A DNA stretch of 64,000 nt from Typhlomys cinereus (GCA_023101885.1 JALPQD010000359.1:1302001-1366000), one strand, 5' to 3'. Shown: positions 33,861 through 46,490, counted from the stretch's first letter. Program-made: numbers and translations. Notes: generated from the sequence alone by a model not told the origin.

Positions 33861-34110
33861 ATTCATTTAAGTTTGGGGCAATTGCACCAAAGAGAACATC
33901 TAAACACTATGAATTACTTACTGGTGCATTATTCACTCCCTGGAGGCTGCTCAGGCACTGGCTGGTGCAGGTATCCTAGAAGGGAACCAGATGATCAAAA
34001 AGTCAGGGAGAAGTGGGAGAGGGAAGAAAGTAATCAGAGGGAAAATTCACAGGGCGGGATGAGGGGGTATTTAGTGGGCAATGAAAACACATATATTCAT
34101 TTGTAATTAA
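33861..34110 (+). mobile_element. Possible old L1 3' end fragment
   Basis: The purine-rich run GGGAGAAGTGGGAGAGGGAAG and later GGGCGGGATGAGGGGGT followed by an AT-rich end resembles the terminal block of an old rodent L1 3' UTR. There is no clear tail or target duplication. Weakly supported. Confidence 0.35.
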
Positions 34111-34466
34111 AAACAAAAAGACTGGCTTCTGGGAAGTAAGAAATGTATTATTTTCATTCTGATAAATGGAGGATACCATCTGACACTTATTAAACCACTG
34201 TGTCCCATCAGAAGTAATAATTTTTCATGAGCTATAAGATTAACCCTGACTTTCTTTTGCACTTTGAAGACTAGTTGAATGAGAGAATAACACTGAGGGG
34301 GGAGAAGAGGCATTATTCTCAGCTAGAAATTTTTATGAAATGATATTAAATTTATCATTTGGAAAGGTAATAAAAGTGAGCTTAAAAAATGAAAGTGCCT
34401 GAAAGATCAGCCCATACTGTATGGTAACTGTAAAATGTACCAGGAACAAAGTTTTGCAATTAAATT

Positions 34467-34469
<3 letters not shown>

Positions 34470-34520
<51 letters not shown>
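34470..34520. repeat. (GA)n microsatellite
   Basis: About 25 uninterrupted AG dinucleotides, a pure polypurine strand. Confidence 0.95.
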
Positions 34521-34523
<3 letters not shown>

Positions 34524-36685
34524 ACTGAATTGAAATGCTTAGTTAATTTTCTTTTGTTTTACAGTCCAAAAAAAACCCCACTTTGGCATATTAATGCCAT
34601 TTCTTTATTTTTAAGTCATTGGCAGAGAGAAAGTGCAAAACTGAGTTCCCTGAAGACTTAGCTCTAAACCTGACACAAGTTTTGAATTAACCACAAATAA
34701 TAGCAATTAGAATCGACATTTATTGAAGGGATACTATCTGCTAGACATAATCGTATTTGATCCTTACGGCAACTTATGAGATAAGCATTGCTTTATCAAT
34801 AAAGAAGTTGTGACTCAGAGAAATTGTTACATGGTTTATATCAGACATCCAGTAGAGGACAGAGATAAAATTCAAAGTGGATTTGTAGTCCATGTTCATA
34901 AACTATACAGTTCTGACTGTGGCAACTAATAGTTTTAAAGCAACTGACAATGCAGAAGAAATGGGTTCAAGTCTAAAAAACCAGAGCAGAAACATATATA
35001 TTGCTAAGATACAGAGAAAGATACAGTAGCTCTGTGACAGTAGGGAAAATTAGTGTTCTTTGGAAAACTTGAAGTTGTATCATGCTTAGAATTTTACTTA
35101 AAAGTTTATGTATTCTGTTTCCCAAACTTTGTGGTGTAGCAGAAATGTGACAGTTCATGGATTTAATGACCAGAATATAAATATATGAAATAATAATCAG
35201 AAGAGAATTTGCTAAACCCATTACATATATAATGGGTTCAGGGATCCCTTAAGATAAAATGTCTATAGGTCTAGAAAGTAAACATGAGCATACATACAAT
35301 ATGTGATTAAGATAAGAATTAGATTCAGAAAATAATGCTAGGATTGATACCCTATACTAGCAAATTATTGAAGAATGGAAAATGTTTATGAGGGTGGCAG
35401 GGGAGGAAGATATTTCAGTGTAGAGGGAAGAAAATGTACCAAGAAACACACACTCATTTGTTCAATCATCTAGAGAAATTGAAGTATACCAATTAGTTTT
35501 CTTCTAGAAACTATACACCCAGCACTATTTATATCAAAAATTAATACTGTAAAGTAACTAATGTATTACTGTATAAAAATAAAACTAGTCCAATGACAAA
35601 GAAAATAATTGGGATATACATTTGTGGAAGACTGAGAAATATCCAGCACTTTTGGTTTTGAACTTGCTGAGCTTAAAGGACAACCAGTAAGGTTGTCCTT
35701 TACAAATGCAGCTGTAGCCTGCCTTGCACCACAGTGACAAAGCTACATTGTAAATCTGGGCAAGCTCTTTCCAAGGTTCAATATGAATCTGGTTTATCTG
35801 ACTTCAAATCACATGCTCAAACTAATTTCAGAAGGGCTGAAATTTATCTTCATGGCACACTGGTGACCATCATGCTGTTTTTGAAGAAGGTATAGGATTC
35901 TACTGGTTTATATCATACCACTTACATAAAATCAAGAGCAAGTATATTAGCAATAGCAAAAAGCATTTGCTGCAACAAATAAGCATGCCTTGACAATCTA
36001 GACAAACGAAATTATTCCAATAACTGAAGGGACTGATAATCAAATCCAGAGGGAAGGCAGAGCACATTTACAGTCATTTTTGAAAGTCTGTGTAATGTGA
36101 AGTTGACAGTAAACACTGTATTCTTAGAAGCAGTTTCTGGCAGTAGATCATTTTTCCTCTCCGTATCCTCTGTTGTGAAGCTTCATATTAACTAGAGATT
36201 TAATAGACATAATAAAAATATATTACAAAAGGTGTTATATTATGGAGGCTTATGCCCATTTAAAATAAAAAATTACTGTAAATTCTTATAATATTTATGA
36301 TACACAATAGCTCAATTATGTAAGGAATAAGGCCACCAATTTCTCACATTTTTATTGAATATTAGTACACACTGAACATTCTGCTGATTCCATGAATTTT
36401 GTCTGCTTTAATCTCCATGGATGCTTTTGTGATACATACTAGTGTTATCTGCATCTTCAGGTAATGACTTGAATATACAAATAAACTTTTCAGTGTAAAT
36501 CTTATAATGCAGCTGATTTGACTCTAGAAACTGCCTTCCTTTATCTCAGTGCTGCTCATCCTTATTATACAAGATTAGATTTAATTTCAAGGTGTTCAGA
36601 TTAACACAGAGCAGATTTCAGGTGGTCATTTGAAAGAATATAAATTCTAACAAGATTTTAGAAGAATCTAAGTTAGAGATGGACC
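34521..36685. other. AT-rich intergenic sequence
   Basis: No gene is recognised. It contains the perfect inverted repeat at 35,674-35,702. Confidence 0.5.
35674..35702. repeat. Perfect 12-bp inverted repeat with 5-base loop
   Basis: TAAAGGACAACC, then AGTAA, then GGTTGTCCTTTA. It could form a stable hairpin as RNA or a cruciform in DNA; no function is implied. Confidence 0.9.
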
Positions 36686-37185
36686 TGCTATAAAAACTTT
36701 CTGGGAACTTTGGGGAAGAGGGGCACAGTAAGATTGTAAAAGTCTGAATTGGAAAGATCCACCTTTGTACAAGACATTCCACACAAGGCAGTACTGCTTC
36801 ATCTAAAAACTCACTACAGTGAGACTTGTTTTTACCAGAACTTCATAAAGACTGAAATACCAATATGCTCCTGTAGACTAGTGAGGATCTCAGGAGAGAT
36901 AACTACATGTTGTGGAAACCTTTGGTACTAGGGATGGTTGAGTGAAGAGGAATGCCCCTATCAGTGGGGCCGCCTCAGGAAAGGCCATGTGGCATAGCAC
37001 AGAGGTCTGAACCCCCACAAAGGTAGACAAACCAGAAGGAACCCTATGACCCATAGAAACAGTCAGACAGGAGGGTGGGAGGGAGTGGGATGGATTGACA
37101 AAAGAAGGGATGGGGAATGAAAAGAAGGGGGAAAAAAGGAAGGCAGGGATAAGTACTCAATATGTCTGTAAAACTAGGAAAAAAT
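36686..37185 (+). mobile_element. Old L1 3' UTR remnant (Lx-like), plus strand
   Basis: GGGGAAGAGGGGCACAGTAAGATTGTAA, the AGACATTCCACACAAGGCAG block, and a terminal purine-rich run (about 37,070-37,145) ending near TAAAACTAGG match the order of L1 3' UTR blocks (compare 820-900 and 1140-1240). It is much more diverged than the young copies. Confidence 0.6.
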
Positions 37186-38051
37186 TTAAAATTTTTTCTG
37201 AAATCAATAGGAAATCAGAACTAATATTTGATCAGAAAAATTCACCTGGAGACATGATTTTGGCATGTAAAGTAAAATATTTTTCCCATGCTGTATAAAC
37301 TTCAAAAGAAATACATTTAGGGAAAGTAAGTTTCTCAGGTGGAAGAGTAGGAAAAGAAAACAAGATGATATTATACAATGCTTCACACATTCTACTACAG
37401 GATTTCAAAATGCTGATGGCTGGGGTCACTGGAGAATCTTAAACATGGGAGTTAATAGAAAATAGGCTCTGTTCTCATGTGGGATGTTTATTCGCATATC
37501 TTCATGCACCTAGAATACAATGAGCAATTCAATCAGCATACTGGAAATTGGGAAAATTTTAAGAGCTCATTTTTACTTAAGAGAAAATTGTAATCCAAAA
37601 TCAATAAGGGAATAAGAATAAATAAAGGAAGAGAGCTTAAAAAAGAGCACACACACGTGCATACACACACACACGTGTGTGTGTGTGTGTGTATGTGTGT
37701 GTGTGTTATAACATGCAAGAAGCACTTAAGACACTGTCTTGTGGAATCCAGCACATCTAAGCTTAAATCTTTTCCAAAGCAGACAATCACATCTAAGACC
37801 TTTGAATACTAAAAAGTAGGACTCCTTTGGTCACCTAACTTGATGAGAGCCATTTGATCCCCATAAACTGTCATTTCTATTCCTTAACAAATAATTTAAA
37901 TATGTCTTACAGCTTTTCTAGTCTCTGTCATATGCTGCTTGAATTCTCTTGTCTGCTTGCCCACTTGCTTTTATTAGTGTTCCCTCCTATATTCTTCCTC
38001 TGACATTGCAGTTAAATGATTGTTTCAAAACAAAGAAAGTGACCAGATAAG
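37186..38051. other. Intergenic sequence with an alternating CA/GT tract
   Basis: Nothing recognised besides the simple repeat at 37,648-37,706. Confidence 0.45.
37648..37706. repeat. Back-to-back (CA)n / (GT)n tract
   Basis: CA repeats switch to GT repeats at 37,674/37,675, so the tract is largely self-complementary. Alternating purine-pyrimidine runs of this kind can adopt Z-DNA or hairpins. Confidence 0.9.
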
Positions 38052-38484
38052 GTGACTGTTATAGTTAAGCACATGTGTCAAGTTAACTGTTGAGGGTTTG
38101 AGCTCTGGGCATAGTTGTAGAGAGTTGATGGTTGCGTTAAGCCCAGAGCAAACCTGAAGGAGATTGTCTAGCTGATGGGGAAGACCCAGCCCATGGTGGG
38201 TGGGATTACACCCTGGATAAATCACAGAGAACTGGTTGAGAGAGTGGACATCCTTCTGTTCACTTGGCGAGACATGCTGGTCTGGCAAGTAAGGATTGTC
38301 CAACTCTCAGCCATTATGTGGTGATGGTGAGGACAATTCCCTTGGCTCTGGTGTTAGTGCATGCTCTCCGGTCAAGGTGGACTTAGAACTGTAACCAGAA
38401 ATTGTAAGAGAATAAACCCCTTGTCCCCTTAAGCTGTTTGATGGTCATTTTTCAGCAACCATGAAGGCGGACTACAACAGTGAC
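38052..38484 (+). mobile_element. Non-autonomous DNA-transposon-like repeat with imperfect TIRs (copy 2 of 3)
   Basis: The termini are related inverted repeats: left GTGACTGTTATAGTT, right (reverse complement) GTCACTGTTGTAGTC. It is about 433 bp. Internal blocks are shared with 46,491-46,930 (minus) and 16,396-16,710: CCCA(G)CCCATGGTGGGTGGGA, GACATGCTGGTCTGGCAAGT, CTCAGCCATTATGT, and AATAAA(C/G)CCCTTG. It has no coding capacity. It resembles rodent hAT-type MITEs, but the family name is uncertain. Confidence 0.65.
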
Positions 38485-38554
38485 TTGTGTGGGAGTCTGA
38501 GACAGAAGGGATATCATAAGACTGATATCATAAGAGTTATCAAAACCTCCCCCT

Positions 38555-38591
<37 letters not shown>

Positions 38592-38887
38592 ATATTTTTT
38601 AAAAAATAATTTAGTCTCAGTGAATGATACATAAAAGAGAGCAAGAGTCAACCAGGAAGAAATTGTGTTTTTCAGTAGAATAGGAATGACTTGATTTAGG
38701 TAGGATTGGATTTTAGAGTCAGCAGTGGAAACACACAGAAGCAGAAAGATTAGAGAGAGATAACTCTGGATGCTAAGGAGTCACATGTGCAGGATAGCAC
38801 CTTTTGCTTTATTGGATACAAAAATAACATAGAGGCAAAACAATTTCATACTTGGTCATTTATCAGCAACCATGCAGATGAACTGCT
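38485..38887. other. Intergenic sequence with a GA tract
   Basis: It contains a (GA)n-rich run at about 38,557-38,592. At 38,855-38,886 about 32 bases resemble the right end of the TIR-bearing repeat (GTCATTTATCAGCAACCATG), directly before the L1-C 5' truncation point. Confidence 0.5.
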
Positions 38888-39795
38888 ACAGATCATTACC
38901 ATCATTAATACTATGAAACAGGAAATCCAAGAGGAATTAAACAACCACATCAACCACTTTGAACAGGAACACAACAGGCATTCGGAGGAGTTGAGAAAAA
39001 TAGTTCAAGAAACGAAAATAGGCATAGAGCAGTTAAAACAGTCTTAGGCAGAGTTTAAAATTGAACTAAAAGACAAGTTATCTTCAACCCAAATCTCAAC
39101 AGTCTTATCAGCAGAACTAACGAAGCAGAAAATAGAATTTCAGAACTTGAAGACAAAGTGGGAGAATTAACCAGCTCAATGGAAGAGGTAGTTAAAGCCA
39201 AAAAGGTACTTGAGAGGAACATTCAAGAGATATGGGACAACCTGAAGAAGCCTAACATGCGCATTCATGGAATACCAGAGCAAGAATCTCAAAATATCAC
39301 ACCTGAGGACATTTTTCAAATTATCATAAATGAAAACTTCCCTCAACTGAAGAATGAGAGACCCATGCAAATACAAGAGGTATTTCGCACTCCAAACAGA
39401 TATGACCAAAATATAAAATCGCCACATCAAATAATAGTCAAAACACTCCACATTCAAGATGAAGAAAAGGTGCTGAGAGCTTCAAGAGAAAAAAAGCAAG
39501 TCACTTTTAAGGCAAACCTATTAAAATAACAAATGACTTCTCAATGGAAACAGTAAAAGCAAGAAGAGCTTGGAAAGACATACTTCATGTATTAAATGAG
39601 CAAAAATGCCAACCCAGACTGATATACCCGGCAAAACTATCTGTCATGATCAAGGGAGAAAGAAAAATTTTCCAGCACAAAGACAACATGAAGGGATACA
39701 TGTCTACCAAACCAGGCCTTCAAAATATGCTAGAAATGATACACAGACTTGAAGAAAAGAACAACCGTATCCAGGAAGACAGAAGAGCAGTATAA
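38888..39795 (+). pseudogene. L1-C ORF1, 5'-truncated and broken
   Basis: It lacks the first part of ORF1, including the start. A TAG near 39,046 replaces CAG (QAEF motif), and a small deletion near 39,100 shifts the frame. The RRM-like part (NMRIHGIPEQ) is open from about 39,158 to 39,529, then another shift occurs. The C-terminal domain (PRLIYPAKLSV) is open to the stop at 39,795. Four blocks of the family are recognisable but they do not form one frame. Confidence 0.9.
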
Positions 39796-39852
39796 TACCA
39801 CAAAAATATAAATGTAAAATAATAAGCTTACAAAATTCACTAAACATAAAAA

Positions 39853-42800
39853 ATGTCCAGAATTAAAAATAATTTCTCCATTATAACATTAAATGTCAAT
39901 GGTATTAACTCACCAATTAAGAGACACAGATTACAAACTTGGATTAAAAATCATAACCCATCAATCTGTTGCCTTCAGGAAACTCATCTCACCACAAAAG
40001 ATTGGCACATCCTAAAAATGAAAGGCTGGTCCAAAATACTGCAAGCTAATGGAACCAGGAAACAGGCAGGGGTAGCCATTATGCTGTTGGACAACGTGGA
40101 CTTCAAACCCAAAAAAATCATGAGACACAGATGGATACTGCATTTTAGTCACAGGTACAATTCACCAGGAAGACTTCACAATACTAAACATATATGCACC
40201 CAATACGGACCCCTCCACATTCATTAAGAAAATCCTACAGCATCTAAAGGGAAAAATCAACCCCCAAACGATAATTCTTGGGGATTTCAACAATGCCCTC
40301 TCAACATGGGATAGATCAACAGGTCAAAAACTTAACAGAGACACTTTGGAACTTAATCAAACCCTTAAAGAAATGGACCTAACACATCTCTATCAAACTT
40401 TTCATCCACGCACCAAAGAATACACATTTTTTTCAGCAGCACATGGAAATTTCTCCAAAATAGATCACATATTGGGCCACAAAAGGAATCCCCAAATATA
40501 CATGAAAGTTGAAATTCTAGCCTCTGCCTTATCAGACCACCACAGCCTAAAGCTGGACATCCACAACACAACAAACGACAGAAAATACACTAACTCCTGG
40601 AAACTTAACACTATGATGCTGAATGAGACATGGATTCAGGAAGAAATTAAAAAGGAAATTCAAGATTTCCTGAAAGCGAACAATAATGAAAATACAACTT
40701 ACCAAAATCTCTGGGACACAATGAAAGCTGTCCTAGGAGATAAGTTCATAGCTCTTAATGCCTACATCAGAAAAATGGAAACATCAGAAATAAATAACTT
40801 AACAATGCAGCTTAAAGCTTTAGAGAAACTAGAGCAATCTGATCCCAAAAGTAGTCGAAGGGAGGAGATTAGCAAAATAAGGGGAGAAATATCTGAAATC
40901 GAGATTAAGAAAACGAAAGAAAAAATCAACCAGTCAAAAAGCTGGTTCTTTGAAAAAATCAATAAGATTGATACACCCCTAGCTAAATTAACCAAAAACA
41001 AGAGAGAGAAAACCCAAATCAACAAAATTAGAAATGACAATGGAGATATCACTACTGATACCCAAGAAATCCAGAGAATTATAACATCATATTTCAAAAA
41101 CTTATACTCTGTGAAATTTGACAACACAAAAGAGATGGATGAATTTCTAAGTAAACACAACTTACCTAAATTGAATCAGGAAGTTGTGAATTATTTAAAT
41201 AGTCCTATAACATATAAGGAAATAGAGGAAGTAATCTCGAAACTTCCCACCAAAAAAGGTGGACCAGATGGATTCAGCATAGAGTTCTACCAGACATTTA
41301 AGGAGTTAATAATACCAATACACCTTAAACTGTTCCAACAAATAGCAAAGGAAGGAACACTACCAAATTCCTTCTATGAAGCTAATATTGTTTTAATTCC
41401 AAAACCTAATAAAGATACAGTTGAAAAAGAAAATTATAGGCCAATCTCTCTGATGAACACAGACGCAAAGATTCTCAACAAAGTCTTAGCAAATCGGATT
41501 CAAAAGCATAACAAAAAGATTATTCACTGGGACCAAGTAGGCTTCATCCCCGGCACACAAGGTTGGTTCAACATACGCAAATCAATAAATGTAATTCGTC
41601 ATGTAAACCAGTCCAAAGTCCAAGACCACATGATACTCTCGATAGATGCAGAAAAAGCTTTTGACAAGATCCAATAGCCATTTATGATCAAAACGCTAGA
41701 GACAGTAGGCATGGAAGGAACCTTTAATGAATATAATAAAAGCTGTATATGACAAGCCCATAGCAAGGATTATGCTCAATGGGGAAAACTTGAAGCATTC
41801 CCACTTCGATAAGGAACTAGACAAGGCTGTCCACTCTTACCACTTCTATTCAATATTGTACTTGAAGTCTTAGCTGAAGCCATAAGACAAGAAAGGGACA
41901 TAAGAGGGATTTAAATTGGCAAGGAAGAGGCCAAGCTATCCCTATTTGCAGATGACATGATCTTATATCTGAGTGATCCCAAAAATTCCACCAGGAAGCT
42001 CCTGGAACTAATACAGAAGTTCAGCGGGGTGGCAGGATATAAAATAAATGTACAAAAATCAGTGGCTTTCCTATATAACCAGAATGAAAGAAGTGAAAAA
42101 GCCCTGAGAGAAACAATCCCATTTACTATAGCCCCTAAAAAATAAAATACCTTGGTATAAACCTAACCAAGGAGGTAAAAGACCTTTACAATGAAAACTT
42201 TAAAACCCTCAAGAAAGAAATTGTAGAAGACACCAGAAGGTGGAAAGACCTCCAGTGTTCCTGGATTGGCAGAATCAACATCATAAAAATGACAATCCTA
42301 CCAAAGGCAATATACAAATTCAACGCTATACCAATTAAAATCCCAAAGCAATTCTTCAAAGAAGTTCACCAAACAATTTCAAAATTCATATGAAGGCATC
42401 AAAGACCCAGGATAGCAAAGACAATCCTGAGTAACAAAAACACTGCTGTAGGTATCACCATACCAAACCTTAGTCTATACTACAAATTCATTGTGTTAAA
42501 AACAGCCTGCTACTGGCTCCAAAATAGACATACAGATCAATGGATAAGGGTTGAAGACCCAGATATCAGCCCACAAAAGTACAGCCATTTGGTATTTGAC
42601 AAAGGGGCCCAAAAAATCCAATGGAAAAAGAACAGTATCTAACAAATGGTGCTGGCAAAACTGGATCTCCACATGTAGAAGATTAAAACTGGACCCGTAT
42701 TTGTCATCTTGTACAAGACTTAATTCCAAATGGATCAAAGACCTTGATTTAAGGCCAGAGACTATAAAAACCATAGTTGAACAGGTAAGGAATTCCCTCG

Positions 42801-43703
42801 AGCTTCTTGGGCTAGGCCAACAGTTCCTAAACAGACATCCAATGGCACAGTCACTGCTACCAACTCTCAACAGTTGGGATCTTGTGAAATTAAAGAGCTT
42901 CTGCTCAAATAAAGAGATTGTAACATGAGCTCAAAGGCAACCCACAGAATGGGAGAAAATCTTCACTAACCACATATCTGATAGAGCTCTACTGTCCAGA
43001 GTGCACAAAGAACTTAGAAAACTAAACACCAAGGAAATTAATTAAAAATCAATTAAAAATGGGTCCTGGAACTTAAAAGAAACTTTACTAGGGATGAAAT
43101 TAAAATGTCTACAAAATATCTTTAAAAATGCTCCACATCCTTAGCCATCAGGGAAATGCAAATCAAAACTTCCCTGAGATATCATCTCACCCTTGTCAGG
43201 ATGGCAAAAATCCAATGCTGGAGAGTATGTGGAGAGAGGGAACTCTCCTACATTGCTGGTGGGAATGCAGGCTCATACAGCCACTCTGGCGAGCCGTCTG
43301 GAGATTCTTAAAGAAATTAAAGGTTGAAATGCCATATGACCCTGCGATTCCACTTTTGGGAATAAACCCCCATGCAGCAGAGGTTCACCTCGATAGCACA
43401 AGTACGACCATGTTCATAGTAGCACAGTTTACAATAGCAAAGTCATGGAATCAACCCAAATGTCCAACAGTTGACAAGTGGATAAGGAAACAGTGGTACA
43501 TCTATACAATGGAGTACTACTCAGCCATCAAAAATGATGAATTACTGTAATTTACTGGGAAATTGATGTCATTAGAAACAATTATATTGAGTGAAGTATC
43601 TCAGACCCAGAAAATTAAGCGCCGTATGTACTCCCTAATAGGTGGCTCCTGGTACCAAACCCACCCAGCCCACATAGAGACACTCAATGATAAATCTCTG
43701 TAA
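39853..43703 (+). pseudogene. L1-C ORF2 (endonuclease / reverse transcriptase), broken
   Basis: The start ATGTCCAGAATTAAA matches L1-B. The endonuclease motifs QETH and SDHH are present. The frame shifts near 40,125 (missing bases in the IMRH region), reopens for 443 codons ending at TAG 41,675-41,677, and breaks repeatedly in the reverse transcriptase region. FADD is still readable at about 41,947-41,958. The nonsense codon at 41,675 sits at exactly the same codon as the one in L1-A. One proline codon of the CPGPDG motif is lost by a 3-base deletion (41,259 area). The C-terminal HCWWEC motif survives. At the end TGG replaces the TAG stop used in L1-A, so the frame continues to about 43,703. 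Non-functional. Confidence 0.9.
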
Positions 43704-44683
43704 TAAAGCAATTGCAAGGAGCATGAACAGGAGGGATAGGGTAGGAGAGCCACACCAGAAACAAGAAGAGAGGGGATCATGTTATAGCAGAGAAAATAGG
43801 CCTCCATCAAGGACTGCAAGTAAGCAATGAAACATCTGGTTAAGTTCCCAGACTTTTCGTTCCTGATCATTTACAACTGAGGGGGTGTGATCTCATCAGA
43901 AGGGGAGGGCATATAGTCTGGCAGATAATAGGTAACCATTTTGCAAATGGGTGATTTACCCCTCCCTCACTGTGGTTTCCTACTTTTGAATATACTCTTA
44001 TAACAAGACTCCAGTTTAACAGCTTTTTATCTCTGGCCAGGGGGGTGACATCCAATATCCATCAGGATATAGTGAAGGGCATTGCAGGAGCAGCAAAACT
44101 GCAAAAGAAAATCCACAAATCAAAATCCAGAACTTCAGAGACTCTATATCAACCACCTAGAACTAGGCCAGCCTAATCTCTCCCCATCCTGAAGCTCAGG
44201 GAAATTTGCGGAAGAGGGGGTGGTAAGAGTGTAAGAGCACAAGGATGGGAAGAGCAATGATATGCAAGATACTCCACACAAGTTAGGACCGAAGCAATCA
44301 TAATTGGACTTTGCATGCCCTGCACAATGTCCAACACACTATTGACCCCACAAAGTCTAGCATTTGCTAAAAGCACCAAGATCCTTGGAGGCAAGGTTTT
44401 GACAGCCAAAATAGTGTTCCTATGCTTAAGGGGAACAAAGGAAAGGGTTCAAGGAAATGCCGCTGGGTCCTTGTATGTCATCGGAGAGGAGGAACCAGAG
44501 GAGAGTTTGGCATGCACATTAAAGTATTCTCTGGGGATTGGGGGAGGAGAGACACTGGAGAGTGGGGAGAGAGGGATGAGGGGAGGGTGAGCAGAGGGGT
44601 CGGGGGGAGGAAGAGGGAGGGAGGGAACCTGTGTACCTATTAAGCTTGTATCAGAGGAGATAATAAAAATTGTATAAAAAGAA
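43704..44683 (+). other. L1-C 3' UTR
   Basis: Homologous to the other L1 3' UTRs, with the G/purine-rich block at about 44,530-44,625 and the tail AATAAAAATTGTATAAAAAG. Confidence 0.85.
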
Positions 44684-46243
44684 AAAACTTCCCTGAGATA
44701 TCATCTCACCTTGATCAGGATGGCAAATATCCACAATACAAACAACACCAAATGCTGGAGAGGATGTGGAGGGAGGGGAACTTTCCTACATTGCTGGTGG
44801 GAATGCAGGCTCATACAACCACTCTGGCAAGCTGTTTGGTGATTCTTAAAGAAGTTAAAGATTGAAATGCCATATGACCCAGCTATTCCTCTTTTGGGAA
44901 TAACCCCCCATACAGCAAAAATTCACCTCAATAGCACAAGCACAACCATGTTCATAGCAGCACTGTTTACAATACCAAAATCATGGTATCAACCCAAATG
45001 TCGAACAGTTGACGAGTGGTTAAGGAAAAGTGGTATATCTATACAATGGAGTACTACTCATCCATCAAAAATGATGAATTAATGCAATTTGCCTGGGAAA
45101 GAACGGAATTAGAAACAATTATATTGAGTGAAGTATCCCAGACACAGAAAATTAAGTGCCATATGTATTCCCTAAAGGTAGATCCTATTACCAAACCCAC
45201 TTAGAAACACACACATAGGTAAATCTCTGTAATACCTATAGTAATTGTAAAGATTATAAAGAGGAAAGAAGGGGAAGGAGGGCCCCACCAGAAACAAGGA
45301 GAGAGGGGATCATGCTACACCAGAGATAATAGGCCACCATCAAGGACTGCAAGTAAGCAATGAGACATCTGGTTAAGCTCACAGACTGTCCTTCCTGGTC
45401 ACTTGCAACTGATGGGGAATGATCTTATCAGAAAGGGAGGGCATACAGTCTGACAGAGAGAAGGTAACCATTTTGCAATAGGAGACTGACTCACTCCTTA
45501 CCACAGTCTCCTACTCTTATTCCATTTACTTTTAAATCTATTCTTATAATAAGACTCTATTTTAACAGCTTTTTATCTCTGACCAGTAGATGATATCCAG
45601 TACCCATCAGGATGGAGTGAAGGGCATTGCAGGAGCAACAAAACTGAAAAAAAAAAATCAACAAACCATAATTCAGAACATCAGAGATTCTACATCAACC
45701 ACTTGGAATCAGGCCTGCCTAATCTCTCCCCATCCTGAAGCTCAGGGAAATTTGTGGAAGAGGTGGTGGTAAGATTGTAAGAGCACAAGGTTGGGAGGAG
45801 CAATGATATACTAGGTACTGCACACAAATTAGGGTGAAGCAATTATAATAGGAGTCTGCATGGTCTGCGAAATGACCAAGATATCATTGATCCCTCAAAG
45901 TCTAGCATGCACTAAAGGCACTAGGATCCTTAGAAGCAAGGGATTAACATTCACAATAGTGTTCCATACTTAAGGGGAACAAAGGAAATAGTTCTAGGAA
46001 ATGCCACTGAATCCTTACACCTCATCAGAGAGAAGGACCCAGAGGAAAGTTTGATATATACATTAAAGGATGCTTCAGAGATGGGGGGAGGGGACACTGC
46101 TTGAAAGGGAGGGAGGGGGGAAAAAGGGGGAAAAGGGGGGAGGAAGCAGGGTGGTTCAGGGAGGGGTAGAAGGAAGGATGGGACAGGAGTAACTATTACA
46201 TTTGTATGAGCAGAAAAATTAATTAATTAATTAATTAAAAAAA
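44684..46243 (+). mobile_element. L1 3' fragment (L1-D) abutting L1-C
   Basis: It begins with ORF2 C-terminal sequence (AACTTCCCTGAGATATCATC, matching 23,072 and 43,167) and includes the HCWWEC region with frame breaks. An open stretch follows to the stop at 45,202-45,204 (PITKPT, as in L1-B), then a 3' UTR with the purine block (46,080-46,170) and a (TTAA)n plus A tail. The sequence is closer to L1-B than to L1-C, so it is a separate insertion rather than a duplication of L1-C. A possible short target repeat AAAAAGAAA lies at both ends. Confidence 0.85.
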
Positions 46244-46374
46244 GAAATCCAACTTTATATTTAGAGGTGATGTCAATTTATAGCTATAGATCAAACTGTC
46301 AAAGAGGGATCATAGGAATGGAAGTGCCAATCAATGTGTGTATGAACTTAAAAATACTAATTTATAAAAGCAGA

Positions 46375-46445
46375 CAGTAAGTTATATAGTAAGATATTTG
46401 CTTTACAAATGTGAAAATCTGTGTTCAATTTCCGGAACCCCAATA
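46375..46445 (+). mobile_element. Old tRNA-derived SINE head fragment
   Basis: It reads as a degraded tRNA-like head, TATAGTAAGATATTTGC...GTGTTCAATTTCCGGAACCCC, with a box-B-like GTTCAATTTC. The tail is not identifiable. Confidence 0.4.
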
Positions 46446-46490
46446 CGAAAAGCTTGTCATACACTTTGGACATGGCTCAGCAGATACTTG

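Larger units (their letters stand above)
38888..44683 (+). mobile_element. 5'-truncated L1 (L1-C), plus strand
   Basis: It starts inside ORF1 (GATCATTACCATCATTAATA, which matches L1-A ORF1) and runs through ORF2 and the 3' UTR to an A-rich end, where it meets another L1 fragment. Its ORF1 and endonuclease sequence are closer to L1-B than to L1-A. No target duplication was found. Confidence 0.9.
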
